Positions 24,473 through 33,595 are shown, numbered from the stretch's first letter. The stretch is 64,000 bases of DNA from Sinosporangium album (GCF_900100605.1 NZ_FNCN01000003.1:1-64000); one strand, 5' to 3'. Numbers and translations are program-made. Notes: generated by a model not told the origin, from the letters alone.

Positions 24473-25527
24473 GCCGACTCCTCCCGTACGGCGCCGCCCG
24501 CCTCGACGGCATGGCACGCGACCAGGCGCGGCCCGTCGGCGACGGTCGGCGGTTCGACTGTTTCACACACGTCCATGCGCAGCGCGCAGCGCTCGCGGAA
24601 CACGCACCCCTCCCGGGGGACGGTGCCCAAGGTGGGCGGGCGGCCCGGCAGCGCCCTGGCCTCGTCGATGTCGCCGACCAGGCGGGGGATAGCCCCCAGG
24701 AGCCCGCGCGTGTAGGGGTGGCGCGGGGTGGCCAGCACCTCGTGGGTGGGGCCCTGCTCGACCACGCGCCCGCCGTACATCACGGCGAGCCGGTCGGCGA
24801 CCTCGGCCACCACGCCGAGGTCGTGGGTGATGACCATGGTGGTGAGGCCGCGCTCCTCGTGCACTTCGCGGATGATGCGCAGGATCGTGGCCTGCGTGAT
24901 CATGTCGAGCGCGGTCGTGGGCTCGTCGAGGACGACGAGGTGGGCGTTGAGCACGAGCGCGAGCATGATGCCGACCCGCTGCCGCATGCCGCCGGACAGC
25001 TCGTGCTGGTGCGAGTCGAGCACCCGCGCGCCGTCCAGCCCCATGCGTCCGAGCAGCTCCTTGGCCTCCCGCACGAGCGCCCGCAGGTCGGACACGCCGT
25101 GGGAGCGGCCGAGGTCGAGCAGCTGCTTGCCGACGGTCTTGAGGGGGTTGAGGGAGTTCTGCGCGGCCTGGAACACATAGCCGATGTGTCGTCCGCGCGC
25201 CTTGCGGAGCTCTTCGCCCCGCAGCCCCACCACGTCGCCGAGCCCGTCGATCTCGACGCTCCCCGCCGCGATCCTGCCGGGCGGCTGCACCGCGTTGAGC
25301 AGCGACAGCGCCAGCGTGGACTTGCCGGAACCCGACTCGCCCACCACGCCGGTGATCGTGCCGGGCCGGAGCTCCAGGTCGATCCCGGCGATGGCCGGCA
25401 GCTCGCCCGCCGGCGTCTTGTAGACCACGGACAGTCCGCCGACCCGGACACCCGGTGCGGTCTTCGGCGCGGATTCAGGCATGGGTTCCACAGGCGTTTC
25501 CGCTGACGTTTCCACAGACACCGCCAT
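24469..25527 (-). CDS. Peptide-type ABC importer ATPase (DppD/OppD-like)
   Basis: This 352-aa ATPase has Walker A GESGSGKST (about 58-66), Q-loop VFQAAQNSLNP, signature LSGGMRQRV, Walker B VVLDEPTTALD, H-loop VITHDLG, and the C-terminal extension with CVFRERCALRMDVC. The N-terminal ~25 residues are a Glu/Pro/Thr-rich leader. The ATG at 25527 directly follows the permease stop with no gap; its RBS GGGAGGAG is inside the permease tail. It is the fourth gene of the importer operon. Confidence 0.94.
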   Translation of the reverse strand: MAVSVETSAETPVEPMPESAPKTAPGVRVGGLSVVYKTPAGELPAIAGIDLELRPGTITGVVGESGSGKSTLALSLLNAVQPPGRIAAGSVEIDGLGDVVGLRGEELRKARGRHIGYVFQAAQNSLNPLKTVGKQLLDLGRSHGVSDLRALVREAKELLGRMGLDGARVLDSHQHELSGGMRQRVGIMLALVLNAHLVVLDEPTTALDMITQATILRIIREVHEERGLTTMVITHDLGVVAEVADRLAVMYGGRVVEQGPTHEVLATPRHPYTRGLLGAIPRLVGDIDEARALPGRPPTLGTVPREGCVFRERCALRMDVCETVEPPTVADGPRLVACHAVEAGGAVREESA

Positions 25528-26439
25528 CTACTCCTCCCGCAGCCGGGGGTTGAAGATCTCGTCCATCGCGTCGACCACCAGCACGATGCCCAAGGTGAGC
25601 AGCAGGATCGCCAGCAGCGGAGCCATCAGGTACGGCAGAGCCGCCGTCGTCGTCAGCGCGCCGCCGCCGAACACCGCGAGGTTCAGCATCACGCCCCAGT
25701 TGTTCGCCTCGAACGGCAGCACGCCCAGGAAGAACAATCCCACCTGCGCGTAGACGGCACCGGTCACCGCGATCAGCATGTTCATCGCGATGAAGGGGGC
25801 CATGCTGGGCAGGAGCTCCCGTCCGATGATGTGCGTTGTCGACAGGCCGAGCCCCCGTGCCGCCTCGATGAAGCCGCGCTCGCGCAGCGACAGGGTCTGC
25901 GACCGTACGGCACGGGCCACGCCGCCCCAGCCGAGCAGCCCGAGCACGAGCCCCATCTCCCACGCGCTGCTGAACTTCCAGATGGTGGACAGCACCAGCA
26001 GCAGCGGCAGGCCGGGGATGGTGAGCTTCATGTCGGTGATCCGCATGAGCACGCTGTCCCAGCGGCCCCTGCGGAAGCCGGCGAACAGTCCGACGCCGGT
26101 GCCCAGGACGATCGTGATGACGGCCGTCACCAGACCGGTGAGCAGCACGTATTGCGCCCCGGTGACGACCAGGGCCAGCACGTCGGTGCCTTCGAAGTCG
26201 GTGCCGAAGGGGTGTGCCCAGCTCGGCGGCGCGTAGAGCGCGTTGTCGTCGCGGGGGAGCTGGTCGGGGTAGAGCAGCGGCCCGAACACGCCCATGAAGG
26301 CGAACCCGAGCACGATGATCGCGCCCGCCATGCGGCTCGGCTTGCGCTTGAGGACGCGCCAGACGCCGCGCCAGAAGTTGCGCCGCAGGGTGGCGCGGGC
26401 GCCGCCCGGGAGGGCCACCGCGGGGTTCATGTCACTCAT
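25528..26439 (-). CDS. Peptide-type ABC importer permease (DppC/OppC-like)
   Basis: This 303-aa inner-membrane permease has about six helices and the cytoplasmic EAA loop EAARGLGLSTTHIIGRELLP (about 193-212) that contacts the ATPases. The N-terminal OppC-like segment FWRGVWRVLKRKPSRMAG precedes helix 1. The start ATG at 26439 overlaps the TGA of the other permease (ATGA). It forms the membrane channel with the DppB-like subunit. Confidence 0.94.
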   Translation of the reverse strand: MSDMNPAVALPGGARATLRRNFWRGVWRVLKRKPSRMAGAIIVLGFAFMGVFGPLLYPDQLPRDDNALYAPPSWAHPFGTDFEGTDVLALVVTGAQYVLLTGLVTAVITIVLGTGVGLFAGFRRGRWDSVLMRITDMKLTIPGLPLLLVLSTIWKFSSAWEMGLVLGLLGWGGVARAVRSQTLSLRERGFIEAARGLGLSTTHIIGRELLPSMAPFIAMNMLIAVTGAVYAQVGLFFLGVLPFEANNWGVMLNLAVFGGGALTTTAALPYLMAPLLAILLLTLGIVLVVDAMDEIFNPRLREE

Positions 26440-27446
26440 CTGCCCGCCTCCTCACCGGAGCGCACCCGGGGGTCGATCACGGTGTAGAGCATGTCCGCCA
26501 CGATGTTGGCGACGATGATCGCTATGGTGATCAGCAGGAACGCGCCGCCCATCAGGGCGAAGTCGCGGTTGGTGATGCTGTCGATCAGCATCAGGCCGAG
26601 GCCCGGATAGTTGAAGATGCGCTCGATGAAGATCGCGCCGCCGAACAGCAGCCCCAGCGAGAGGGCGAGGATGGTGAACAGCGGCAGGATGGCGTTGCGC
26701 GCGATATAGCGGAAGACGATGCTCCGCTTCATGCCGCGCAGCTCGGCGGCGAGGATGAAGTCGTCGCCGAGCACGGTCACCACGCTGGACTTCATCGCCA
26801 GGATCCACCCGCCGTAGCTCGCCAGCGCGTAGGTCAGCACCGGCAGGGCGGCGTGTTCGATGAGCGACCCGATGTATCCCAGGTTGAAACCCGGTTCGAA
26901 CATGATGTCGGCCGTGCCGCCGGACGGCAGGATCGGGATCAGGGTCGTGAACAGCGCGCCGAGCAGCAGCGCCAGCACGTACTGCGGGATGCCGTGCAGC
27001 AGCGATCCCGACACCGCGAGGATGTCGCCGAGCCTGCCCGACCGCTTGATCGCCGCGTAGACGCCCATCATGATGCCGATGAGGAAGCTCAGCAGCGTGC
27101 CCACCAGCACCGGCAGGACCGTCCACTTGGTGGCTTCGAAGAGCACGTCGGTCACCTGCGCGCCGGGCGTCATGAGCGATTCGCCGAGGTCCAGGCGGAA
27201 GAGCCCCGACATGTAGTCGAGGTATTGCTGCCAGAGGTTGCCCTTGGGCATGAAGCCGTAGAGCACCGCCGTGGCGCGCTCGGCCTGTTCCGGCGACATG
27301 CCCTGCTCGATGAGCTTCTCGTAGCGGGCCGCGATGGGGTCGCCGGGGATGTTTCTGATGATCACGAAGCTGATCGACGTGACCACCAGGACCATGACGA
27401 GCCCGCGGGCCAGGTGGCCCGCGAGTCGGCGTGCGATGACCGTCAT
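26436..27446 (-). CDS. Peptide-type ABC importer permease (DppB/OppB-like)
   Basis: This 336-aa inner-membrane permease has N-terminal LAGHLARGLVMVLVVTSISF, about six helices, and an EAA-like loop (LAAELRGMKRSIVFRYIARN, about 220-239). The FIERIFNYPGLGLMLIDSI segment near the C-terminus is typical of OppB. It starts seven bases after the binding-protein stop, so the operon order is binding protein, B, C, D, F, then GNAT. Confidence 0.94.
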   Translation of the reverse strand: MTVIARRLAGHLARGLVMVLVVTSISFVIIRNIPGDPIAARYEKLIEQGMSPEQAERATAVLYGFMPKGNLWQQYLDYMSGLFRLDLGESLMTPGAQVTDVLFEATKWTVLPVLVGTLLSFLIGIMMGVYAAIKRSGRLGDILAVSGSLLHGIPQYVLALLLGALFTTLIPILPSGGTADIMFEPGFNLGYIGSLIEHAALPVLTYALASYGGWILAMKSSVVTVLGDDFILAAELRGMKRSIVFRYIARNAILPLFTILALSLGLLFGGAIFIERIFNYPGLGLMLIDSITNRDFALMGGAFLLITIAIIVANIVADMLYTVIDPRVRSGEEAGR

Positions 27447-27453
27447 AAGCGAA

Positions 27454-29259
27454 CTATTTCTTCTTGATCAGACCGAGCTGGATCCAGACCCCGGAGGTGA
27501 GACGCAGCAGGTCGCTGTCGTTCTCCGGGAAGCCGGTGAAGCGGTTGGTGTTGATGAACTGGGTGTTGACGTAGTCCCAGAGCTGGATGACCGGGAGGTC
27601 CTGGTTGGCGGCCTTGGCGAGCTTCGCGATGATCTTCTTCTGCTCGTCGCCGGTGACCGAGTTGAGCTTGTGGGTCAGCTCGCCCGGATCGACCTTCTCG
27701 CCGTCGACCTCGATCGTCTCCGGGCCGCCCATCCAGTTGCCCTCCTTGCCGGCGGGGACGTGCTTCAGCTTGCCCGCGAGCAACTGCCAGCCGTTGGAGG
27801 TGCCGTAGAGCCGCTGGTAAATGTTGTACGGCGCGGGCCCGAGAGCCACCAGCCACATCCCCACGTCGTACTTCCCGGCGGCGAGCTCCTCAAGATAGAG
27901 CGGGTAGTCCGCGGTCGTGACCACCTCGGCCGACACGCCGGCGTCGTTGAGCTGGCTCGTCACCGACTTGGCGCCCGCCAGCCAGTCGGAGAAGGACGCC
28001 GGCACGTTGATGGTGAGCTTCCACGGCTTGCCGTCGGCCAGCGCCCACTTGCCGTCGACCTTCTTCAGCCCGGCCTTCTTGAACTCCTCATCGGCCTTGG
28101 CCACGCCGCCCTTGTACGGCTCAAGCGACTTCAGCGCGGCGGCCCCCAGCCACTCGGCCGCCGGCCTCTGGTGCATGCCGGACGTCGTCGCCGACGCCGT
28201 GCCGCCCTCGGGCGAGGCGACCTTGGTCACCTGGTCGCGGTTGATCAGGTGGGCCAGGCCCCGCCGTACGTGCACGTTGTCGTAGGGCTTCTTCGACTGG
28301 TTGAACGCCAGGGAGTTGCCGACGGGGGAGTAGCCCCGCACGACGCCGTTGCCGGGCGTCGCCGCGATGCGCTTCATCACGTCGGCCGGCACGGCGGTGA
28401 ACGGCGCGCTGTCCAGCTTGCCCGCGGTCAGGTAGCTCCAGATCTGCTCGTTGCCGTTGTAGTTGAGGATCTTCACCTGGTCGGGCGCGACCTTGGCGGC
28501 GTTGTAGAAGTTCTTGTTCTTGACGAGCAGCGCCTCGCCCGGGTTCATGCGCTCCAGCTTGAACGGCCCCGCCGAAACGTCCTCCTTCGGGGCGAAGGCC
28601 AGCACCTTGGGCGCCAGGTCCGTGATCGCCTTCCTGGCGGCCTCGGCCGCGGGGCCGTCGGTGCGGGCGGTCTTGACCTTGTCCCAGAAGTCGGCGGGCA
28701 GGAGGCCGCCCCAGATGTGCTCCGGGACGATGATCGTCTCCATGATGCCGCGGACGAACGTCACGCTCGGGTTGTCCGCAGCCTGGGTGATCTTGATGGT
28801 CTTGTCGTCGATCACCTGGATGTCCGAAGCCGCCCCCGCGGCCTTCGGGTCGAGGGCGTAAGCCGTACCGCCCTGCGTGTAGGCCAGGCCGATGGAGACC
28901 TTCACATCCTCGGCGGTGACCGGCTTGCCGTCGGACCACTTGTTGTTCGGCTGCAGCTTGATGGTGATCGACGACTGGTCCGGGGCGATCTCCCAGCTCT
29001 CCGCGATGCCCGGATAGAACTGGTTGGGATCGGTCATGTGGTTCTTGGTCCACCCAAGCCACATCGAGTTGTAGCCCCGGAACGCGTTGCCCTTGGGGTT
29101 GTAGGGGTTGATCGGCGCGTTGACATCCAGACCGGGTTTCAGTGCGTCGATCGTCGTATAGAGACCGCCGCCGGATGACGAAGAGTTGCCGTTACCGGCA
29201 CTGCATGCCGTCACCGCGGCAAGACCGAGCAACGCCGCTACCGCTGCCAGACGCTTCAT
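27454..29259 (-). CDS. Peptide-type ABC importer substrate-binding lipoprotein (family 5)
   Basis: This 601-aa lipoprotein is anchored outside the membrane. The signal peptide MKRLAAVAALLGLA ends in lipobox LAAVTAC (Cys about residue 19), followed by a Ser/Gly linker. The family-5 solute-binding fold follows, including WSDGKPVTAEDVKVSI (about 105-120) and NDSDLLRLTSGVWIQLGL at the end. Family 5 binds oligopeptides, and some members bind muropeptides. With NagZ, AnmK, kinase and MurQ nearby, peptidoglycan fragments are the likely cargo (inference). It is the first gene of the operon; GGAAAGTTGC lies 124 bases upstream. Confidence 0.93.
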   Translation of the reverse strand: MKRLAAVAALLGLAAVTACSAGNGNSSSSGGGLYTTIDALKPGLDVNAPINPYNPKGNAFRGYNSMWLGWTKNHMTDPNQFYPGIAESWEIAPDQSSITIKLQPNNKWSDGKPVTAEDVKVSIGLAYTQGGTAYALDPKAAGAASDIQVIDDKTIKITQAADNPSVTFVRGIMETIIVPEHIWGGLLPADFWDKVKTARTDGPAAEAARKAITDLAPKVLAFAPKEDVSAGPFKLERMNPGEALLVKNKNFYNAAKVAPDQVKILNYNGNEQIWSYLTAGKLDSAPFTAVPADVMKRIAATPGNGVVRGYSPVGNSLAFNQSKKPYDNVHVRRGLAHLINRDQVTKVASPEGGTASATTSGMHQRPAAEWLGAAALKSLEPYKGGVAKADEEFKKAGLKKVDGKWALADGKPWKLTINVPASFSDWLAGAKSVTSQLNDAGVSAEVVTTADYPLYLEELAAGKYDVGMWLVALGPAPYNIYQRLYGTSNGWQLLAGKLKHVPAGKEGNWMGGPETIEVDGEKVDPGELTHKLNSVTGDEQKKIIAKLAKAANQDLPVIQLWDYVNTQFINTNRFTGFPENDSDLLRLTSGVWIQLGLIKKK

Positions 29260-29382
29260 GGACCGCTCCGTGGGGGGTCTTGGCTCAAGGATGTGAACTC
29301 GAAGGGAGAAGGGGGACTTGCCCCGGACCTTATGGGCGCTTACGACTCCGCGTCAATAATCTCCATGATGTGTGAGGGTTCT

Positions 29383-29392
29383 GCAACTTTCC
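29383..29392 (-). promoter_or_regulatory. Candidate MurR site before the importer operon
   Basis: On the minus strand GGAAAGTTGC matches the GAAAGTTAC-like motif of the other recycling promoters with one change. It lies in the 258-bp divergent region between the binding-protein gene and the WYL regulator, which otherwise holds no gene. Confidence 0.4.
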
Positions 29393-29517
29393 TTCATCTA
29401 GGTCACGGAAGCTCAAAAACCCCTGGTAGGTGGCTATCCTGGCGACATCGCGGTCAGGATCTGGCCGTGATCCGGCGTACTAATAGATATACGAACCGGC
29501 CCGGGAAGGGAGATCAG

Positions 29518-30492
29518 GTGGAGACCTCGGCGCGTCTGCTACGCCTGCTCTCACTGCTGCAGATGCGGCGTGAGTGGCCCGGCCCCGAACTCGCCGAACG
29601 CCTCGGCGTCGCCCCCCGCACCGTCCGCCGCGACGTCGAACGCCTGCGCAACCTCGGCTACCCCGTCCACGCCACCCCCGGCGTGCTCGGCGGCTACCGG
29701 CTGGGCCCGGGAGCCTCCATGCCGCCGCTGCTCCTCGACGACGACGAGGTCATCGCCGTCGCCCTCGGCCTGCGCCTCGCCGCCGCCGGCACCATCAAAG
29801 GCATCGAGGAGAACTCCGCCCTCGCCCTCGCCAAGATCGAACAGGTCCTGCCGTCACGCCTGCGCCACCGCGTCGACGCCCTGCACTCCTCCACCATGGC
29901 CATCGCCGCCGGCGGCCCCGTCGTGGACCCCGCCGTCCTCACCGCCGTCGCCTCCGCCTGCCGCGACCGAGAAACGCTCCGCTTCGACTACACCGGCCAC
30001 CACGGCACCTCCACCCGCCGCCGCACCGAACCCCACCGCGTCGTCTCCTGGGGCCGCCGCTGGTATCTCGTCGCCTGGGACCTCGACCGCGACGACTGGC
30101 GCACCTTCCGCCTCGACCGCATCGAACCCCGCACCCCGACCGGCCCCCGCTACGAACCCCGCGACCCGCCCGACGGCGACATCGCCGCCTACCTCACCCG
30201 CCGCATCGGCCACGCCATGTGGCCCATCGAGGCCCGCGTCCGCGTCCACGCCCCCGCCGCCGCCCTCGAAGGGCGGGCGGCAGGCGACGTCCAACCCGAG
30301 ACCGACGCCACCTGCCTCCTCACCCTGCGCGGCGACTCCCTTCCCGGGATCGCCGGCTTCCTCACCATGCTCGACCACGATTTCGACGTCCTCGACCCCC
30401 CGGAACTCGCCGACCACGTCCGCGCCCTCGCCGCCCGCTACGCGCAAGCCGTACGGCCCGGGCCCGCCCAGCCTCCCCCGGAAGCCCCCTAG
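29518..30492 (+). CDS. WYL-domain transcriptional regulator (YafY-like)
   Basis: This 324-aa regulator has an N-terminal winged HTH (residues 1-60; ELAERLGVAPRTVRRDVERL) and a WYL domain (about 140-225; LRFDYTGHHGTSTRRRTEPH, then RRWYLVAWDLDRDDWRTFRL), followed by a WCX-like C-terminal part. WYL proteins sense nucleic-acid-like or nucleotide ligands. The GTG at 29518 has GGGAAGGGAG upstream; a longer frame to 29293 runs into the promoter region. It is divergent from the ABC importer and followed by the PaiB-like gene. Confidence 0.92.
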   Translation: METSARLLRLLSLLQMRREWPGPELAERLGVAPRTVRRDVERLRNLGYPVHATPGVLGGYRLGPGASMPPLLLDDDEVIAVALGLRLAAAGTIKGIEENSALALAKIEQVLPSRLRHRVDALHSSTMAIAAGGPVVDPAVLTAVASACRDRETLRFDYTGHHGTSTRRRTEPHRVVSWGRRWYLVAWDLDRDDWRTFRLDRIEPRTPTGPRYEPRDPPDGDIAAYLTRRIGHAMWPIEARVRVHAPAAALEGRAAGDVQPETDATCLLTLRGDSLPGIAGFLTMLDHDFDVLDPPELADHVRALAARYAQAVRPGPAQPPPEAP

Positions 30493-30583
30493 GCTGTCGC
30501 GCATTCCGCGGCACCGCAGCACCGCACTCCGACATCCCTACATTCCGGCATTTCGACATTTCGACACGGAGGACCTGAGGCTC

Positions 30584-31216
30584 ATGCGCGACAACAAGGA
30601 CTACGCCCTGGACGATCCCGAGGCCGTCCGCGACCTTGTCCGCCGGAACCCATGGTGCACGTTCGTGAGCTCGGTGCCGGGACGGGGGCTCGTGGCCTCG
30701 CACTACCCCGCCATCCTCGACGAGACGGCGCCCGGCATCGTCCTGCTCAGCCACGTCGGCAGACCCGACGAACAGGCCCACGAACTGGGCCGTCACGAGA
30801 TGCTCGCGATCGTCCAAGGGCCCAACGGCTACATCTCGCCCACGTGGTACGGCGACGCCGTCGAAGCCCCCACGTGGAACTTCGTCGTCGTGCACGCCCA
30901 CGGCACGCCCGAGCGGCTGAGCGACGAGGAGAACCTGGAAGTCCTCGACCGTCTCGTGGACCACTTTGAACACCCCATGCCCACCCCCTACCGGCTGCGG
31001 GGCACCCCGGAGCGAGCCGCCTACGCCGAACGAGCCGCACGCGGCACCGTCGGGTTCCGCCTTCCCGTGACCCGGTTCGCGGCGAAGAACAAGATGAGCC
31101 AGGACAAGTCCGACGACGTCATCAAGCGCGTGATCGAAGAGCTCCACAGCTCCGGCCCCCACCACAACCCCGCGTTGGCCACGTATATGGAGAACGTGCC
31201 GCGCCCACCGCGCTAG
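30584..31216 (+). CDS. FMN-binding negative transcriptional regulator (PaiB-like)
   Basis: This 210-aa protein with a flavin-reductase-like split beta-barrel matches the PaiB family end to end: YALDDPEAVRDLVRRNPW (about 6-23), ASHYPAILDE, LSHVGRPDEQ, GPNGYISPTWYGD, PTWNFVVVHAHG and RFAAKNKMSQDKS. Despite the family name, direct DNA binding is not proven for most members; a flavin-dependent or haem-degrading role is possible. The ATG at 30584 is preceded by GGAGG. It lies 91 bp after the WYL gene on the same strand. The spacer contains three short CATTTCGACA/CATTCCGGCA-like repeats. Confidence 0.92.
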   Translation: MRDNKDYALDDPEAVRDLVRRNPWCTFVSSVPGRGLVASHYPAILDETAPGIVLLSHVGRPDEQAHELGRHEMLAIVQGPNGYISPTWYGDAVEAPTWNFVVVHAHGTPERLSDEENLEVLDRLVDHFEHPMPTPYRLRGTPERAAYAERAARGTVGFRLPVTRFAAKNKMSQDKSDDVIKRVIEELHSSGPHHNPALATYMENVPRPPR

Positions 31217-31234
31217 CCTCCCGGGCGTTCGAAG

Positions 31235-31709
31235 TCACCCGCACACCACCCGCCGCCCGTGGTCACGCAGAATCAGGCGTTCCTTCTCCAGCAGGCGCAA
31301 TGCCCGCCGAACCGTCTCCTCGCCGCACTGGTAGAACCGTTGAAGGCTCACCTGCGAGGGAAGGATCGCCCCGGGCGCGTAGAGGCCGGCGGCGATCTTC
31401 TTTCGCAGATCATCGGCAACTGTGCGGTAGCGGTACTCCAGAACGACCTCCGGAGCCGGCGAGCCGCAGACCAGCCAGCCCTTCGACGGCACCACGACGA
31501 CGACCTCTTCCTCCGCCAGAGCCGTCAATGCCCTCCGCACAGCGTTCCGCGAGACCTGGAGGTCGGCCGTGAGGATCTTCTCCGACGGGAGATAGGAACC
31601 AGGTGGGTGGACACCGTCGGCGATGTCGAACAGCAGCCGCTCCATGACCCGGGCGTAGGCGCTCCACCCGTTGACCCTGTCAAACAACCGCCACCGCCGA
31701 CTTCCCATG
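31235..31709 (-). CDS. Tandem GntR-type winged-helix protein
   Basis: This protein of about 157 aa consists of two GntR winged HTHs and nothing else. The first is at residues ~8-75 (YARVMERLLFDIADG, PPGSYLPSEKIL, VSRNAVRRALTALAEE). The second is at ~90-155 (VADDLRKKIAAGLYAPGAIL, then PSQVSLQRFYQCGEETVRRA, then LRLLEKERLI). There is no effector-binding domain, so it may recognise a double-length operator as a monomer. The ATG at 31709 has GAGGGG four bases upstream; an extended frame to 31954 is Trp/Gly/Arg-rich and unlikely. It is convergent with the PaiB-like gene. Confidence 0.82.
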
Positions 31710-31985
31710 CCGCCCCTCGGCCACGCCGGAAACCGACGCGTCGGCGAGCGCGGCGGCCTCGACCTGATCCACGGCCAGTCGGTCGCCGAGACCGTCACCC
31801 CAACAGACCACACCAGACCGCACCCGCACCTTCCACACCAAGCCCGAACGATCGGGTACATCCAGACAAGGCCGGGAATCCGGCCCCTGCCCCAACCGCG
31901 CCCGCACGCCCAGACCCACCAGCCGGACCTGCAACCGCATGAGATGCCGCGCATCCTGAGAAATGCTCAACGCTTCACTGTCCTT

Positions 31986-32005
31986 TCCCTTGGTGTCCCT
32001 TGGTG
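31986..32005 (+). repeat. Tandem 10-bp direct repeat, candidate operator
   Basis: TCCCTTGGTG occurs twice back to back, 39 bases before an AGGAGG-preceded ATG at 32045 and upstream of the tandem-GntR gene. A head-to-tail repeat suits a protein with two tandem DNA-binding domains. Confidence 0.5.
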
Positions 32006-32044
32006 GCATATGAAGGCCGGTACGGCACAGGCCAGGAGGAACCC

Positions 32045-32356
32045 ATGCCGCACCGGCCACTCCGTACGGCTCACGCCGTACGGAACCGGGCCGGGACCTG
32101 CTCACTCAAGCCCCGGCCGGGGCCCGCGCGCCGGGCATCGTCACAGCACGCGGGTCATACAGCGCGGCAGCCGGCCTGCACCACCGCGCCCTTCGGCACC
32201 GCACCCTCGCGGACGAGACACGGCGCCGGCCCGCGACCGCCCCGGGCCCGGGACGGCCGCACATCGTGTACGGCACGGCAGAGGCTTCCGGTTGTTTCGG
32301 CGGAGTCACTCTGCTTGATCGCATGGGGACAGTCTTGCCACTGCGAAGCGTCGTGA
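32045..32356 (+). CDS. Hypothetical small Arg/Ala/Pro-rich protein (doubtful)
   Basis: The frame encodes 103 residues and starts at an ATG with a strong AGGAGG five bases upstream. The product is rich in Arg, Pro and Ala with several Cys residues near the end, has no recognised domain, and could be a chance frame in GC-rich DNA. It is kept because the RBS is good and the 430-bp gap is otherwise empty. It is convergent with the XRE regulator gene. Confidence 0.35.
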   Translation: MPHRPLRTAHAVRNRAGTCSLKPRPGPARRASSQHAGHTARQPACTTAPFGTAPSRTRHGAGPRPPRARDGRTSCTARQRLPVVSAESLCLIAWGQSCHCEAS

Positions 32357-32383
32357 AGTTTCACGGCCTGTGAAACCGTGGTT

Positions 32384-33595
32384 TCACGGCAGGCCAAGCC
32401 AGCGTGCGAAATCGCTGAGTTCGCGGGAGCGTCGGCGCTTCAGAGTGGAAATCGCCCGGACCGTTTCGTGGACCATCGGATGGTTGCGTGTCTGCTGAGG
32501 CGCGGTACGGCGGGCGGCGAGCAGCATGTCGAAAGACTTCTGACGGTCACCGTGGTAAAGCCAGCCGCGTGCCACGTCGATGTAGTAATGCCCGAGGCGC
32601 ACCGGTGCGACCGTGGCAGGGAAGTCGCTGGATCCGGCCAGACGTATCGCCTCACCCCCGTCGCACATCTCGACGGCGACCGCGACCGCGTGCATGGCTA
32701 CGTTGGAGGGTCCGAATTCGAGCCCGTAGTGGTTGGCGTCCCGGCCGATCACCCGGGCAGCCTCGCGTGCGTGCTCGACATGCTCGAAGGCCGTCTGGCG
32801 GTCGGCGGCGCGTGCGGCGAAAATCGCGGAACGCAGATGCGCCGCTCCCAGCACACTGAGCTCAGCGGCATTCAGACGGCCGAGATCCTCGCCGATCTCC
32901 TGCCGCACGCGGTCAAGGAGGGACAGCCCCTTGTCATAAGCGGCCGTCGCCAGAAACAACGTCGAGCGCTGCCAGTACGTGCGGGCGACGCGAAGGCGGT
33001 CCTGCGAGGAGTGAGCAGCCCACATCACGCGATCCATGGCCAGGCTTCGCAAGTCGAAATAGCCGAACGTGTACGCGATCGCGGTTACTCCCGTGTACGC
33101 CTCCGCAAGCAGCCCGAACACCTCGTCGCATGGACTTCCGTCGCTGAAATGAGCGGCTCGCGTCAGTTCTTCAAGCAGGCCCGGCAGCATCGCCGTGAGC
33201 TGTGCGAACTGCGCGCGTCTGCCAAGATCCGAAGCACATCGCACGTCCAGTCGAAGCTGTTCCAGCGGTGGTGGCAGCAAATCCTCATCGGGCAGGTCCC
33301 ATGACAGAAGCGCACGCCGGATCTCAGGGATGCCGCAATGGACCTGTTCCTCACGGCCTTCGTGGTAAGGCTGACCCGTCAAACGCCCGAGCCCGACACC
33401 AAGAGTTCGCGCCACGGCGGCGACGAGCGCCTGAGTGGCCGGCTTGTGACCTCGCTCCACTTGAGCGATCAGGCTCTTGGAGCAGGGGACGCGGTCAGCC
33501 AGTTGCTGCTGCGTCAGGCCACGCAGTTTGCGGGCCTGGGCGATTCTCCGCCCAATTCCCATGTCAGGGGAAGAGGTGGTTCCGTCATCGCGCAT
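32384..33595 (-). CDS. XRE family regulator with TPR-like C-terminus
   Basis: This 403-aa protein has an N-terminal helix-turn-helix (residues 12-68; IAQARKLRGLTQQQLADRV, then CSKSLIAQVERGHKPATQAL). The remaining ~320 residues are all-helical repeats (for example RVARTYWQRSTLFLATAAY and ELSVLGAAHLRSAIFAARAA) like the TPR sensors of actinobacterial signalling-peptide or ligand-dependent regulators. The C-terminal RELSDFARWLGLP is conserved in the group. The ATG at 33595 has GGGGG upstream. It probably responds to a small molecule and controls a neighbouring gene. Confidence 0.9.
   Translation of the reverse strand: MRDDGTTSSPDMGIGRRIAQARKLRGLTQQQLADRVPCSKSLIAQVERGHKPATQALVAAVARTLGVGLGRLTGQPYHEGREEQVHCGIPEIRRALLSWDLPDEDLLPPPLEQLRLDVRCASDLGRRAQFAQLTAMLPGLLEELTRAAHFSDGSPCDEVFGLLAEAYTGVTAIAYTFGYFDLRSLAMDRVMWAAHSSQDRLRVARTYWQRSTLFLATAAYDKGLSLLDRVRQEIGEDLGRLNAAELSVLGAAHLRSAIFAARAADRQTAFEHVEHAREAARVIGRDANHYGLEFGPSNVAMHAVAVAVEMCDGGEAIRLAGSSDFPATVAPVRLGHYYIDVARGWLYHGDRQKSFDMLLAARRTAPQQTRNHPMVHETVRAISTLKRRRSRELSDFARWLGLP

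Noticed and set aside
27334-29178. 614-codon plus-strand frame opposite the binding protein
   Set aside because: Arg/Val/Gly-rich with no domain; the minus strand encodes a lipoprotein with a clear lipobox.
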